NCBI RefSeq assembly: GCF_020536995.1
Contig: NC_068356.1
Coordinates: 26,160,472-26,224,471 of the forward strand
DNA: 64,000 bases
Reading direction: 5' to 3'
From: Dreissena polymorpha
Lineage: Eukaryota > Mollusca > Bivalvia > Myida > Dreissenidae
The notes below the pieces were generated by a model that saw only the letters and a list, made by a program, of their open reading frames with translations, had not been told where the DNA came from and did no database searches. Within the stretch, counting starts at the first letter, position 1; every line of letters begins with the position of its first letter. The position numbers were made by a program, and so were the translations under genes. Positions 35,701-50,500 of the stretch are shown here, piece after piece.

Positions 35701-36934
35701 AAATAAATAATGACGGTAGAGCTCATCGCTTTGTTGTTAATTATTTCACATGTATAAATAATATGCAAATTAGTACGTACTGCACACATGAAAATTTCGT
35801 TTTTCTGGAAGACAGTGTCTATTAGAGGCAGGTTCTTAACGGCTATCGACGTCAGCAATCCTTTCTTATTGGCCAATCAAAATTCGATACTTGTCTAGCG
35901 CGCTCAAAGAGCTAGCGAACGTGTATTTGACGTGTTATTCTGATTCAAGAAGAGATTCAACGCGGCTCGCCTTTGCCAGCATCTGAGAATATCTGCGAGA
36001 GATTGAGTGGAACATGATGCTGTATTCCTTAAATATCATATTCTGTGTTAAGAATGTCATACAAACTCTGACTTTGAAGTGTTATGGACACAAACAATGC
36101 TGCATGCTGAGTTTTCTTTATTAATTTGTGGAGGTTTGCGTACAACTATAGACTATATAATTGCAGTTTTCACACTTTATAAGAGAACATCTGGCAATGA
36201 AGATTCTTTTACAATTAGTATTGGCAATTATGGAAGGCGCCGTGAAAAAAGCTCGCAGTGTTATTAATTAATTGAACATATTGTATAACGCACAACATTT
36301 TTCAAGGAAGTTCTAATAAACACTGCAGTAATACAGGTATAGGACGTTTACAGTAATCGTATGGTTGTTGCAAATGGATTTCGATTGAAAACGGTAAGTA
36401 ATTTATTTACAAAAGAGTAAATTATTTATATGTTTTGAATTAAGATATGCAGGTTCAGCATAACGTAACCCTTGCGTGGATGAATGAGGTGGTTTTTATT
36501 AAAAGTCGTAAATTTCTACTACGATATATAAATATATATTTTTAAAACGGTTACAGAAAATGATGGCAAAAAAAGTAAGACACTATTATAATAATTCCAT
36601 GTGCAAGTATGTTAAATATTTAAAAAAAATCACTAAAAAGTCTTCAACTTGCACTATAACACATTGTGTGTGGAACGTAGCACTTTCCACCTCGAGAGGA
36701 AACACCTGAGTATCGAATCATAATAAAAAGTATGCTAACATACAAAACTCATTAACCTTCTCGCAAAAAATGCTTTCAAGTTTTAAAGAAACTTGTGCAA
36801 GTGGCTGGTGAAAAACATTTCTTATCAAGACAGCATTTAGCGACTGTCAATAAACCAGCATTAACCAGCCTTTCAAGAAACGGGGACATTCCGTTATTTG
36901 AAACAAAACTAGTTTATTAGATTATATTTCCGTG
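32785..36934. other. AT-rich DNA without a recognised gene; two donor-like sites
   Basis: An 80-codon frame (35046-35288) contains AAAAG|GTAAGC near 35254, and AAACG|GTAAGTAAT lies near 36391. Either could end a short exon, but there is no protein similarity to support it. No repeat families recognised. Confidence 0.4.
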
Positions 36935-36938
36935 TTAA

Positions 36939-37447
36939 AGGGATCTTTTCACGCTTTGGTAAATTGACAAAATTGAAAAAAGTTGTTTCAGATTCGCAAA
37001 TTTTCGTTTTAGTTATGATATTTGTGAGGAAACAGTAATACTGAACATTTACCATGGTCTTATATAGCCATTATATGCATCTTTTGACGATTTTAAAACC
37101 TAAAAAATATAAAGCGTTGCAACGCGAAACGATTGAATAATTTGGAGAGTTCTGTTTTTGTCGTTAAATTTTGTGAAACTACGAAGATTGCTTATATAAG
37201 GTATAAAATACTTCTAGTAAGTGTACTCGGCGGAATAGCTCAGTAGGCAAGAGCGTTTTTACTTCAGGACTCTGGCAGGACTCCAGGGGTCACTGGTTCG
37301 AAACCTGGTCCGGGCAATGTTCTTTTCCTTTTTTTAATTTTATTCTTGATTTTTTACTGGAGCTCTTACGATCCAATGTTTACATTTATCGATATAAAGC
37401 ATTTAATGAATAAGTTAAAAAATGCCAAAATCTGTGAAAAGGCCCCT
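36939..37447. mobile_element. TTAA-flanked inverted-repeat element with internal tRNA-like segment, copy 2 (509 bp, opposite orientation)
   Basis: TTAA flanks lie at 36935-36938 and 37448-37451. The termini are AGGGATCTTTTCACG and GTGAAAAGGCCCCT. Along its length it matches the reverse complement of 22282-22783: AAATTGACAAAATTGAAAA near the left, AAAGCGTTGCAACGC in the middle, GATCCAATGTTTACA and AAAGCATTTAATGA towards the right. This is the same family inserted the other way round. Confidence 0.9.
37226..37318 (+). ncRNA. tRNA-like Pol III promoter relic inside TTAA element copy 2
   Basis: AATAGCTCAGTAGGCAAGAG matches the A-box/D-arm and CTGGTTCGAAACC the B-box. A T-run lies downstream. The T-stem and acceptor stem do not pair cleanly, and the segment between the boxes is long. 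It is the best tRNA-like sequence in the window, but I do not call it a functional tRNA gene. Confidence 0.6.
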
Positions 37448-37451
37448 TTAA

Positions 37452-40400
37452 TTATGCTGAAGATGTGCTACACAAAATACATGTATATAGCAGCGTTTAA
37501 AATAAATAAATCCGTGTATTGTCTTCAATAATATATTGTGCTAGATATTATTTATTGACAGAATAATAGTTTGATTGATGCATTATCTTGAATGTAAAAT
37601 ACGCAGTTTAAATAATATATCGACTAATATTTAAATGTATACACAATAATTGTTATATGTTGACCATTTCGCATTTGAAACAGTCACTTCCATGATATAC
37701 GATTTTATAAATGATTTGGTATTTATGTAGCAAGTTTCCAAAAAACTAACTATATTGTATTTGTGTGGTGTTAAAGCATTTTATTAACTATATAAAACCA
37801 TTATATTTCGTTCATATTAACATTTTTATTCGTCTTTTTTAAATTGTTCTTACCCTAAACACATGGGTGTTATTTTGAGTAATAACCGCAAATACCTATT
37901 GACAGCAGTTTGTTTTGCGAAATTGTTATAAATATCTAACTATCTCTCATTTGTTCAATACCTATTACCAGTTATTTTATATGCTATGTATATATGAACA
38001 TGTGATCAAGGGTTGTCACATCGAGACCAGTGTTATACGTCCGCTACGTGAAACAGGTATTGTGCTTTTTGTTCATTCTTTACCTCCTCTTATACCGATT
38101 GCTTCAAATTTAACTTTTCTACTGAGTACTCTTTGATTAAACCCATGTAGATACTAATCTTTTTATTGTTTTTATTGTTTCGCTTGTTATTGGGATCAAG
38201 CGATGCGTTTTGCACAAACAAGCATACTTTCTTACTTGTCTACATATTTTTTGCGCCAGATGATGACTTGTAAACGCTTGTAATTATATGCAGAATAGTA
38301 TAATTCATGGAATATGGTTATATTTGAGCGATTAATTCTGGGCCCAGAGAGAGGTGTGATGCGTCAGTAAACCGGATTGAATCACTTCTTCATTTTATTG
38401 ACCGTTCAAATGCGGTGACTCCGAGTTTAAACGTGTATGGGACATCTGAAAGTTAGATTTTTTTGTTCCTATACAATAACAATTACAATTTTAGTAATAC
38501 AAAAGGGCAGAATGCATCAGTACGTTTCTACCTATAAAGATTCTACACTGGAAACAGTAAGCATGTTCACATATTAAAGGGGTAACAGCGTTATACACAC
38601 GCTATTATAGCTATGTTTTTATTAGTATACACATGTATATATACTCCAGATTTATACGGGTGCGAATATCAAGGACTTTGAAACAATTAAATAATGAAAT
38701 AGGGTCACCTAATCTTTTAAAGGTATATTTGGTGTCAAACCAAGTACCACATCATGCATAGTGTGTGATGAAACTGGTGTAAGGCCGTTATCATTTTTAT
38801 TGAATCGACAATAGTTGCATATACATTTTGCATCAAAAATTATGATCTGCTTTGTACACTGTACAACTAAATCGCTATTCAATCTCAGAGAAAATTCTTG
38901 CTTTGTTTCATTAATTTTCCCTGTTAGAAACACATTTTTAATGCGCTAATGTTAACATGTCGTGTAAACACTATTATTAAAATAAAAATGGGTTTTCTCC
39001 AATTTAAAGCATAGAAAAAGCGATTGTTTTTTAAACGAATGTCATAGCAATATGCATAAACAAAATACGAATTCTTATTACCTATAGTTTAGAATTAAAC
39101 TACGAAACCTTCACATATCACGGAAAATACTTCATTTACATTTGTGATAAATTTTTGAAAAGGTTTATTTATATACATATTATTTACGTTAAATGTATAA
39201 ATATGGTAAAATGTTATCAATAAATGTGCATCCTATACCATTTAATTTTGAAGTGTTGTATATTGCATACTTTATTCGATAGTCACTGGATTAAATAATC
39301 ACCACACGTTTTTGATATTGTACTCATTTGTGATTTAATCATAAACTAATAAAGTCTGAATACACTTTGAAACTCAGACAACCATTATTTGAAATACGTT
39401 TCTACTAAAATGTCATTGATAATTAAAACAAAAACAATTCAAATTTCATCGTCATATTATTAAATTCCAATCCCTTCAAATGCTCGATACCATATGATAC
39501 AAAACCATGTGTTTGTTTTGACGCATTCAATAAAAACAAACCAATAAGATGCTAGACCATGTCTGGGCGGCATGTGACATTGTTTCGTTATGAAGTATGT
39601 CATGGATAAGAAAGATGTACCCAAGGTATACAACTTCAAACATACAGTTTAACATGTGTATTATGTTGTTAGTAATTGTGCTATAAAATCTTATGCGAAT
39701 AACGTTTGTTATTCTTTACCCATTACTATTACTGGCGAAATATGCTGTAGCCTTGTTTTCAAAAACGTGAAACTTCCCCAAAGTACATGTATATTTCATA
39801 CTGCTCTGTGATTTGCCCAACAATTTTACTAGTCTTGACCGCGGGAATGTTAAAAGGCTGATCTCATAATCATGTCGCTATAAATTGGGGATGATCATAA
39901 GCTATAACAAGATTTTTGAATGTCAATATTCGCACTGCTATGTTTGAGAAAATTTCGTTCGGAGAAGACGTATTTCTTTCATAATCACCGCTTCCGTTTA
40001 TTATAGACTGTTGTTAATGTTCTGTAATCAATGAAGTATGCAGTTGGGACGATACAAACTTCTTTTTTATTCGTTGATTACTCATTTAATTGGTTTGATA
40101 GCAGATTATGTTGAAGGACATTATATTTGTTTTGATGCAATATTTCGTGGTTTATATGTGTTATTATTTATGTTTCCCATACCTGCAATATACAACACTA
40201 TACCGATATATCGTTATGAAACTTGGTATGTTAGCAACATTAAAACTAGTGTAGTGTATAATTTTATATAACAAACACGCCCTTTGCAACGCCGCAAACA
40301 ATATACATTTCAGCTATCACTCTTTTCTTTAGAAATGTTTGTTTTAATTGGTTCTGATTAAATACAAAATGTATATACTAGATGCTTTGAAAACATCGAT

Positions 40401-43400
40401 TACGATCTCATTTATATCAAGTTAAGCTTATTTTTTTTTGCAAGATAAACAATTGTTGCAAGTGGTTATCCTATTCAGTTTTGCATACCTTTGATTTCTG
40501 CTTGAATACACCACCCACAGTTGTGATGCATGTACCGTATTTCAAATACTGATTTTGACCTTGATATGTTTCACAAATTATACGTTCTGGTAACATTGAC
40601 GGTTACAAAATTTTTTAGGCATTGCAAACACTGACAACAACGGTTTAACTTTAAACATTGATTGTTCGGGTTTTGCATTTATAGCAAGGGTTACGACAAT
40701 TGAATAGCAAGGGTTACAACAATTGAAATTTTAAAAATAAAGACAACTTTAATATAGTTATAGTTAAAGACTTTAAACTAAATGATGCTACTGTCTAAAA
40801 TCAAATAAATATAAGGAATTTAGTCGATGTGCTTTTTATAGCGTGCGAGCGTTATGCAGTATCATTCACGTAAATGGTCACTAAATCTCAGACAAAATAC
40901 AAACGGATGTTGACAAAAATTAAGCCGCTGATTTTGTTGCTGGAGTATAATGGTTTTAACATATTTATCAATGACTTGGAATGCTGCCTTAATATCTTTC
41001 TTGATTCTTCATTGATTCTTCTTAATACATTTATATGATAAAAGCAGTGTTTTATCTTCACAAACTCGACTCATTCGCGTGAACCATACTAACAGGTTAT
41101 TTCAATAAAACAAATGTAATACATTTAGCAATCGCGAAGGCTTATCACAACGGCATAGGCGAAGTTTTGGATGATTAAACGAAACAAATTGCTTCGTAGA
41201 CCACTGATCTTATCTTTTAAAACTTCTAATCACATAAGCGACTATATATTATCATAGAAGAAAAATAAATAACACGTAAATAATAATGTTTCTTGTGATA
41301 ATGATTCTCAATTTTAATACCCCTATATTCATTATAATGTAAATAGCATTACATTTGACATCAAATTTTATCATGCAAAGTAATAATAACAAACGAATTT
41401 CGAAATGAAGTTATTGAATTATTACACAATTCAACGATATACGAAGACCAGTGATTTCTTAAACGGGGAACCTGGTAAAGACTTAATTGTTTGACTTAGT
41501 TAACTAAGATGCTGCTGGTTTTCAAGTGATTCCTACATGTTTTATAAACAGTGAATGAATAACAATCAATGGTGTCTATGACGAGTTTCGTGTTTTAATT
41601 TATTAAAATGGGATAAACTGCATTGGGACATACAGAATTGCTAGTTCGAGTAATAGTTACTTCTGTTTTAAATGTCTTTTTTTATATATAGAACAGTGGT
41701 AGCGAATACCGTATAAATCCAAAGTATATGCGCCATGAAGAGTACAAGTTACGGGAATACATTATGCAATCGTACAGACTGACAAACGAGGTGCAAATAA
41801 AGGTTCGCTTAAAATATCATCTAGTGCTAATCTTTTTAAATGTATAAGGCTTGGGTCGATTATTGTCGTTTCTTTCTTATTCGTATACCGAAGGGAGTTC
41901 CATATTGTACAAATACACTGTTTAACAAACGAATTTTTAACTTCACGTTTTTTGTGCATAAATACAATTTTAAGGGCTTTATTGATACATTCACGAATTG
42001 TTTCCTTCGTTTAAAAGCAGTTGTTAGCATAATGTGTACTTAGTAAATATGTATGATATTCATGAGATTAAGGTAAAACGAATTGAGGTATCCATGATAG
42101 AAAATGGAACTTGCACGAAGCCATTCAGTAAATCACAGAATACAGCAGGTAGATTAACACATGTGGTAAACACAGGCTTCAAACAGCTGAACAGAATATC
42201 ACCCACACAAGGTCATGATCAGGTAAACCCCTTTATAGTTGATTATTTCGATAACATGAAAGAGAGTCTTGAGCTAATAGCGACTAAGCTATTATGAAAA
42301 CAATGTATAGCAACTCCGGAGAAGTTGATACGTAGGTCACATTGGAGTTGAGATTTTTAATAAAGACGATGTTTTCTTTTATTTGGTCAGACTGAACTTT
42401 GTATTTATTTGACATTAACTTTCTGCAACATCTGTTTTGCGGTATATATGCATTAAGTACAATTAAACAAAGCAATATACAATGTCCAGCATGGAATCAA
42501 TAAAAACGTTGTACTAGCCCAATATATTGCAAGATTGAATTGTTTAAAAAAATATTACTATTCTTAATAGGTAACAAGTCAGTAGGTCGCAGTTTTGACT
42601 ATTGAATGACTATGAGTACTTTGATTATTTGCAATATTCACACAACACTTTCACATTTTAAACCAATAGTAATAATATTGCATCTGACCACCAGTCAAAG
42701 TGTGTTATTATATGTACACTTGATTTTGGTTATACTTCTTAAATTATATTTGAAATAAAAATAGGTTTGATGTGATTTTTACCATCACAAAATTAACACT
42801 TACATCAAAATGCCCCGGTCGGAAATGGAAACCAATATTTGGTTTAATTAACAGCGTTATCAAGGTTAATCATGTTGACTTCTTTTATAAACGATTTTGT
42901 TTCCAGATTGCTTTGAACATATGATGACATATATCATTAAATAATGCTTCACAAATCGGACACAAACATATTCTTAATGTTAAGATTTTTTTTATACCGA
43001 GTCTCCAATGTCTTGTGCATTTAATCAATGTCTGCCAGGACATTGTCGGGAACTGACATTAGTCCAATACCACTGATGACTTTAAACACCAAAAGGTTTT
43101 TTAAAGGTCCGATAAATCATGATTTCAATTGTTTTTAATTCAATATTAAGTATTACTTAATTATTTGCCACTTGTGTAGTACAATTAAAATATTAAATGT
43201 CAAATCGATACCTTGAAACCCCTGAATCATTATCAGGATAACAATGTATCGACTAAATTTAAATTTTTAATAATAAATGTGATCACGTATGACCTATGCA
43301 TTATTTATGTATACATTAAGTACATGTATTGTATAAGCAATCATAATGTGCAATAAGTGGGATAAAGAAAATAAGACCACACACATGTTGTAATCTTTCC

Positions 43401-46400
43401 TAGAAGAACTGCAAAAAATTCCTATCTGGTGTCTTGTCATGAAAATATTTTTTTCCAAAATAAAACCGCTAAAAAACAACAACAAATTGTTTAACTATTC
43501 ACGTTCTTTGATGTAAAAGTAATAATAAAATAGAAGGACATTTTTGTTTTACCATACAAATGTAAATTTCAAGCTTCATTTGCCAAGGCACCCACGTTTT
43601 TTGCAAATTCACTTGCCATGTTCTAGCTGCAGCTTAGACGTTAAGATGTTGCATAGACTGATAAAACATATCTTATTTAAAATATAGCTGTCATGCAGTG
43701 CTTAAAGCTATGCATTACATTTTAAACACCATTTGTAAATCACAGGAATCTGGTTCTTTATAATAATTACTAGGTTCATGTTGATCACCTAAGCAAAATT
43801 ATGCATATATTCATATTTGTTGTTTTAAAATAGTTCAATTGTGCGAAAAAATCTTTAAATAGCTGATAGTTATAAAATAAATAATAAATGGCAAACGCTT
43901 AAACAACCAGTGCTCACATATATTCGTATTATGATAAGAGTAGATGTTCCTGCAGCACATTTAATATTGCAGTACCATAACCGATGTGTCATTTGCTTTA
44001 TCGTTACCATTGACACAATATCTGATATGAGGGACGGGAATCAGACAGGTTCTTGAATTAAAATTTGATTTATTTCTGTTCTGACTCTGTAAACATCTTC
44101 AAAACATATTTTATGGAATTCTCGATTGAACTCATGACTTTGGGTGTATGGTGTTTTCTTCAATTTCGCAATTTAATTGAATCAATGGTCGGGCAGAAAT
44201 TGTATTAATAACGTCATGCTGTTTTAGGCATTGACTACATATTAACTCTTTTTTCCGTGAGTAATAGAAACATAATACTGTTCATTAATATACATATAAA
44301 TCCTAGTTAAGTATGCTGTGTTTATCTTACTCCTGAATATTGGCAAGAACTTGTTAAATGCATATTTTGTTTTCCAACTGTCAGCTGTGAACGGTTTGTA
44401 TAGTTTCATACGACACAATCGTTCACAGGTTCGTTACTACAAAAGTGAAAAGCACACATTTGTATGTTAACGTACTGTGTTTAATATCATACAATATAAG
44501 TAACGACAAACAACTTTCTCACACAGCAATCATATCTCCTTTCAATATTATGTTAGATATCTTCATTAATATGAGATTTTTGAAACATGAACAATTATGT
44601 AAGGGGTGCTCAATTTGACAACAGTTGCTGTCATTCAATAACTTTGATTGATGCGACTCAAAATAAAACATAACGAGAAACAAAATATATTTTAAAAGGT
44701 ATATTATATCAATCGCCTTTGTTTATTACCGAGTTTAACTGTTCTTTTTTGCGTAAACTAATTTTGAAATGGAGACTTTAAAACACCTTGTGAACAAAAA
44801 CCTTGAAAACAGGACACTCATCACTGTTCAAATGTAGTTTGGATTTCATAAGTACTATTTTTGATGTTGAGATGAGATGATGCTTATTGAAACTAGCATG
44901 CACTCATATTTGTTTCACAGTTTAGGACCTTGTATGTTTTGGTGTTGTAGTTTAAACAAATTTCTACATTTATATCGAATGCCGATTCGCACAATCGATG
45001 CAATATAATACAATCGTTTGTGTGCTATGTGACATGTGCAATATAAGCCCTAGTCCATCAAAGATAATCAGCGTAATGCTGAATAGGATTCATTTTGATG
45101 AATGCAAATGAGATTTTTCTCATTTAAATACATTTAATAATTTTTATTTTATTGACCCATTGTGCAATTGAATATGTACGTTACTGTATGCGTGGTACAA
45201 TATAACTAAGTGTGCGTCAATTACTTCATGATCACGTTTCATAGTACATGCATTTGTGTACTGCATTGATGTAGATACTAGTTTATGAATAGTGCGCACG
45301 ATAGAATGTACAGTGTCGTTTGTGTTATGGTAAAAGTACTCTAAAAATACAAGTATTCTAAAATCAATTTTTAAACTGCAGTCATAAAACAGATATATTA
45401 TATACCAGAAAACATAACGGAATATTTATAACGTACAATAAAAGCCCAAGTTTTGTATTATCAATAATTAACCCAAACTACTTTCTTTAGAATATTCTGT
45501 GTTACTAGTGTATGCATTTCATTTGACGTGTTGAGTCTAACATGTGTAAGCCTTAACTAGTCACATTTGAATATTTTATATGTGTGTTAACCAAGAAGGT
45601 GTCCTGACATGTTTGATACTTTTGAGCAATGAAGCTAAATGATACATATTCAGTTTGATTTATTATGTACAATGAGATTGAAAAAAGTTGAATGACAAAC
45701 AATTAAGCTTAACTTGTGTCGGTCGCTAAAATCTGTTATAAGTATTTTCACTTAAAATGAGAAAGATCACTTCGTTGAAATTGAATGCTGACATAGCGTC
45801 AGACATATATGGTGATTCGAAATGTCGGAATTTACCCAGGGTTAGGAAGCAAATGCGTGTGTGTGATGCCTAACTTAACAAGAATGAATCCGCACCAAAT
45901 GCCTGTTGTTTATCATATTTTGAGTTTGAAGCCATTCGTTTGACATTGTTTTTGTAACGACACCGTATACAAGGCTAAATATGAAGCGTTATTGTCACTA
46001 TTGTCACTTTTTATCCTTGAAAAGTTGAAAACGAATGCTCATTCAAACGTGTGCTATAATGTTGACAACATTCCTAAATCTTCTCATCAACAATTCGATT
46101 GCATATTAATCGGCTCTTTCCATGACTCGTCTGTATGTTTACAGTTCGATGATTATTCAATTTGCAGTCGATGCATTGCTAAGTCTGTCTGTTTTTGCGA
46201 TTTTGTTAATGATACGTTTTTTACATGTTAATATTACCATGGGGCTTTATAAATACATTGTGGATTGTGCAGCGGTTTAAGAATTACATTTTGAAACGAG
46301 AGATATCTTAAAATTTCTGATGCTACAGACGAATCATCTTTAAACTTACTCGCTTATAGTGTACTGAGGTTAACGACAATCCGTCACATCATGATAACGT

Positions 46401-46591
46401 TCGATTAAAATGAAGCAGTTAACTGTTAACATAATGCGTAACGCAAAATATATCTACAGTTCAATAAAATAAGTATTGCACTATAATTTCGCATCGAAAA
46501 TAATACGACGTCTACCAGGAAATGAATATTGCCTTTAAAAGAGAAGCACTGTAAGCTTCATTGCGATTAACAATTGTGTAACCATAACTGA
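37452..46591. other. Nine kilobases without a supported gene
   Basis: Frames up to about 87 codons are scattered on both strands without family signatures. The 23-bp tandem pair at 40677 and a CACCAAATGCCTGTTGTT block near 45894 (shared with 53891 in the 5.3-kb duplication) are the only structured items noticed. It could be intron or distal regulatory DNA. Confidence 0.5.
40677..40724. repeat. Short two-copy tandem repeat
   Basis: ATAGCAAGGGTTACGACAAT and ATAGCAAGGGTTACAACAAT follow each other with a step of 23 bp. Confidence 0.85.
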
Positions 46592-46736
46592 GTCGTGTTC
46601 TGAGAAAACTGGGCTTAATACATGTGTGAAAAGTGTCATCCCAGATTAGCCTGTGCAGTCCACACATGCTAATCAGGGACGACACTTTACGCACATGCAT
46701 TATGTCCAGTTTTGTCAGAACACGACTAATATATTT
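46592..46736. mobile_element. 145-bp foldback MITE-like element
   Basis: GTCGTGTTCTGAGAAAACTG at the left and CAGTTTTGTCAGAACACGAC at the right are imperfect inverted repeats. Inside, GATTAGCCTGTGCAG and CACATGCTAATC continue the pairing, so almost the whole element folds into one hairpin. It resembles a very abundant bivalve repeat as I remember it; that memory needs a database check. Confidence 0.75.
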
Positions 46737-47514
46737 GTAAACGGACGTCTGTTTTGAATTACAATTCATGTACATAAAAAAGTACCTAATCACAATAAAA
46801 CTGTATTCCTGGATTGAAATATTTTGAGTTACTATGGGTCTACTTACTAAGTTGCTACTAAGTCAGTATCCGTAACAATGTGCATTCCACATGAACAATT
46901 AAAAAGTTCTTTTCTGTTTTAGACATTGAGAAGTTCGTTGAAAGCGTTCTAACAAACAACGCCGATAAAAAGTATTATTTGCATAGCAAATTAAACATGA
47001 CATAAATGGCAGCTATAATTGATAATTATATTGCAGAAATGTCCTCGGTCAATAGAATGTAATTGATTCGACACGACGATTTATACAAGAGAAAGTGATC
47101 GGGCTTAATGGCAGTTTTATGAACGAGATTTGTGTTCATTGTCCCGTTTCCGTCTTCGTTACTGTACAGGACGCGATTTAAAAACAGCGAGGTGATAATT
47201 TTTCGAAGTGATTTATGTTGGTTGCAAAGCTATTTGCCAATGTGTTGGTGATTAACAATCAGGTTGTAGAAATATATACATATGTAATTCAGTTGGTGCA
47301 AGAAGACCATTCGTTTTAATATTAAAGACTTGAAAAAAAAATAATGTTTTCAATTAAATCCAAGCCTATACCCAAAACATAAATGGACTAGATGATCGGA
47401 GCCAAAACCTACTGGTAGATAATAAATCATTTACAATGTAAGCGTTGTTTTGCATATTCTAGAATCATTCGCAAAGTAATTAAACAACTTAGAATTTGGC
47501 AAAAACGTGAAACT
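46737..47514. other. DNA without a supported gene
   Basis: It lies between the foldback MITE and the 5.3-kb duplication. Nothing recognised. Confidence 0.55.
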
Positions 47515-50500
47515 CGATGATCTGATGTTTTGTGCGGTATGGTAGTCGAAGTTTAGTTTATGCTTTGTTTTTAAATATTTCAGTCATGTCTTGGTAATAC
47601 ATTCGTTATATAGTGGCAGTGGGGTACGTCGAATCATTAACTTTTTTTTTAATTGACCACTGGTAAATTGCCGATGTAGATATACATAAATCGATTGCGC
47701 TACCGTTTGTTGGATTTTATGGAGGTCTGCAATTTGCATACTGCGATATTTCTTCTGTCGATATGAGGTGGAACATGTTAAGGAAACATTCAGAGAAGCT
47801 TTAAACCCGGGCATTCTGTACTGATACTTTTTAATATATATATATTGTTTTGCGCGCACATTTTTTGCTTTCAAATTTATGAAGAAGGTGTGCGATCGTC
47901 TACTTAATTTTGAATACTTTTTATTAAATTGTTTAGTTATTATGGAAGGTATCATAAAACTAAAACGTATGTATCATAGCCAAAAACCTTCGAGGAAACT
48001 AGAAACTATGTTTATATTTAAAACTTCAATAAACAGAATCGCATGTGCCTGCTAAGAATATGTATACTTGAATTCTCTTGAATACTTAAACTATCTTATT
48101 GTTCGATTGACACTAGCAATTTCCGGTATTGAACCGTAGATGAAACACAGATTTAAAATATGATAACGATAATGCGTGATTGATATGCACCCGATATGAA
48201 TTGACGTTTAGAGGTTAGGTATATGTAATACTGCATCCGAGGGTGGATCAATACCTCAATCAGGCAATTAAGATACAGTCAAAGCAATCATAGTGATATT
48301 ATTTTAATTAAAATGTGTTACAAAAGAAGGGATATTTGTTCATATCTAACGCAATTACATTATTTAAAAAAAGGCAATGAGTATGGATTAGATACGTATA
48401 CATTTGATAATTGCGTTTCATCGATGTTGGATTGATTCATTACTTCGATGTTTCTACTTAAGTATAATCAATTACCGTCATAATTGAAAACTTGACTGTT
48501 CGAAGACACATGAAATCTGACGTTAATTATTTTGCGTAACCACATTAGTGAGCGAACATACAATACTGTAAAACCACTTAAACGCGAATATGTTTAACTT
48601 TAAAAAGCTGATATAATTCAAGCCAGTGTAATTGTCAATCAAGCATTTGTCACAACAAATGTTGCAGGTTATGAATAAACGTTTGAGCAATTAACCAAAC
48701 TGCCTGTTGTTGTTTTTAATAGTCAAGTGTCTGGCATTGCTTAACTTCCTTGCTAGTAGAGTTTTATATATATACACACAAAGTAAAAACGGACTAAAAT
48801 GCGATTTCGAATAAGCGGTTGAATGATCATAAGTTCCGGAGCCATTTCGTGTCGCCGTTTTATATTTATATTATACCTATTTTGTTGAAAGGTTAAGTAT
48901 AATGGTATAATTTTTAAAGCGTTGAGTATAACAATGCTATAATGTTTTCAAATAATTGTGTACATGAGCTGAAATTGTTTGCAAATACTTCGTTATATTT
49001 ATAGTTATAGACATGTAAATGTTGTAATCGATTTTTTATATTAATTTCGAGTTTTTGCACTTCAGATATTTAGTTATGTCTAGATGAGGCCCCTTATACT
49101 AAAATACTAAAGCACAAGCAGCCTTTCATTGAAGTTGTTAATGTATTGCATCTGAATGTTAATATATTATGAAACAGTATTTCTTCGGATTTCGTGCAAC
49201 TTAATTAGAAGTTAACGGATTAATATAACACCGATTTTCATTTGTGGAAAACTTTTGTTTAGTAACATATGGAGTTACTATTGTATGTGTTAGCATAATT
49301 TACACAGGAAATAACCTTCTCGTAACAACAGACAATACTATAACCATGTGTGCAATGAATCTTAATAACAACACCCGGCGTTCATTGGACATAAATGAGC
49401 GCTGATATTGCCTTGTTTTCATATAAATAACGGCACGACCAAAAGCATGGTATTTTCATATTGAACATTTTTGTATTTGTAATATAAACATTGATGACCA
49501 AAACTAAACTGAAACATGTATTGTACAACATAATATTTTATAATTTTTATTGTTAAGTAGACATACCTGAATGAAAAAACACCACCGAACAAAAACGATA
49601 CACACGTATGGACTAATTGTATTCGTTCCCTTAACTTTCGCAGAAATGTGATTATACGAACACAGAAGAGGCAGATAAAAAAAGTATATAGAAATTTTCT
49701 TTGAAAAGCAATAATACGATGTTTACAATTTTAAAATAACACATGTTTGGTCTTATTCCTTTTACCCCATGGCAAATATGAATATATGGGTTTCACATGA
49801 GCTATATCTGGGCTTGCCCATATAGGTCAGACTGGTGCTGACGAATGGTGCGTATACTAGTAAGACATATGTATCGCACCGTTTTTAAAACAAACTGCTC
49901 TCGACGTTTTGGGCATGACGTATTGTTGCATCGATGTAGTAACATACGGCATTCTTACATCTGGCATTCACATGTTTATATACTTGAGAAATAATTTTAC
50001 GTTGCGCAAATGCTTACATCGTGTTTTGGTACAAATAGAGGAAATTTGGCATACTAGTATTTAAATATGCAACCTTAGTTATTACTTTCATTTTGGAAAA
50101 GTAATTGGCTTAAATACGATAATGAATTATGCTTTATACCTTTTTAAAAAACCTGTTGGTCTTGGAACAAATAACACGTAGGTCCTTAGAGAAGATAATA
50201 CATATAACTCAGCAGTACGACAACAACCTATTCACCGATTTATCTTGTATACATGAATAGGAGAAATTCCCATTAATGTTTAATGTTTGTGTTTCCAGTT
50301 GTTTTGAAAAGTATAACAAATATGTACATTAATGCAAACTTTGAAAATCATAGTGCGTGTTAATTGTGTTGACATAAAAATTAGATTTGATGCATATAGT
50401 ATGAAATGTAATATAGAACTTTGATCTCCTGACGTTGTCGTTTCAGGAAAGATAAAGTGAGGTAGACAAACTGAGAACGTTTCTTGTACCTACTTCGCCG

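Noticed and set aside
37226-37318. A functional tRNA gene
   Set aside because: A-box and B-box are good, but the T-stem and acceptor stem do not pair, and the segment is inside a transposable element that occurs twice.
47584-47955. A 123-codon minus-strand frame partly echoed at 52863-53087
   Set aside because: Partial peptide similarity (QSIYVYLHRQ / QSMCVYLHRQ) follows from DNA duplication; the second copy changes frame and no known domain is present.
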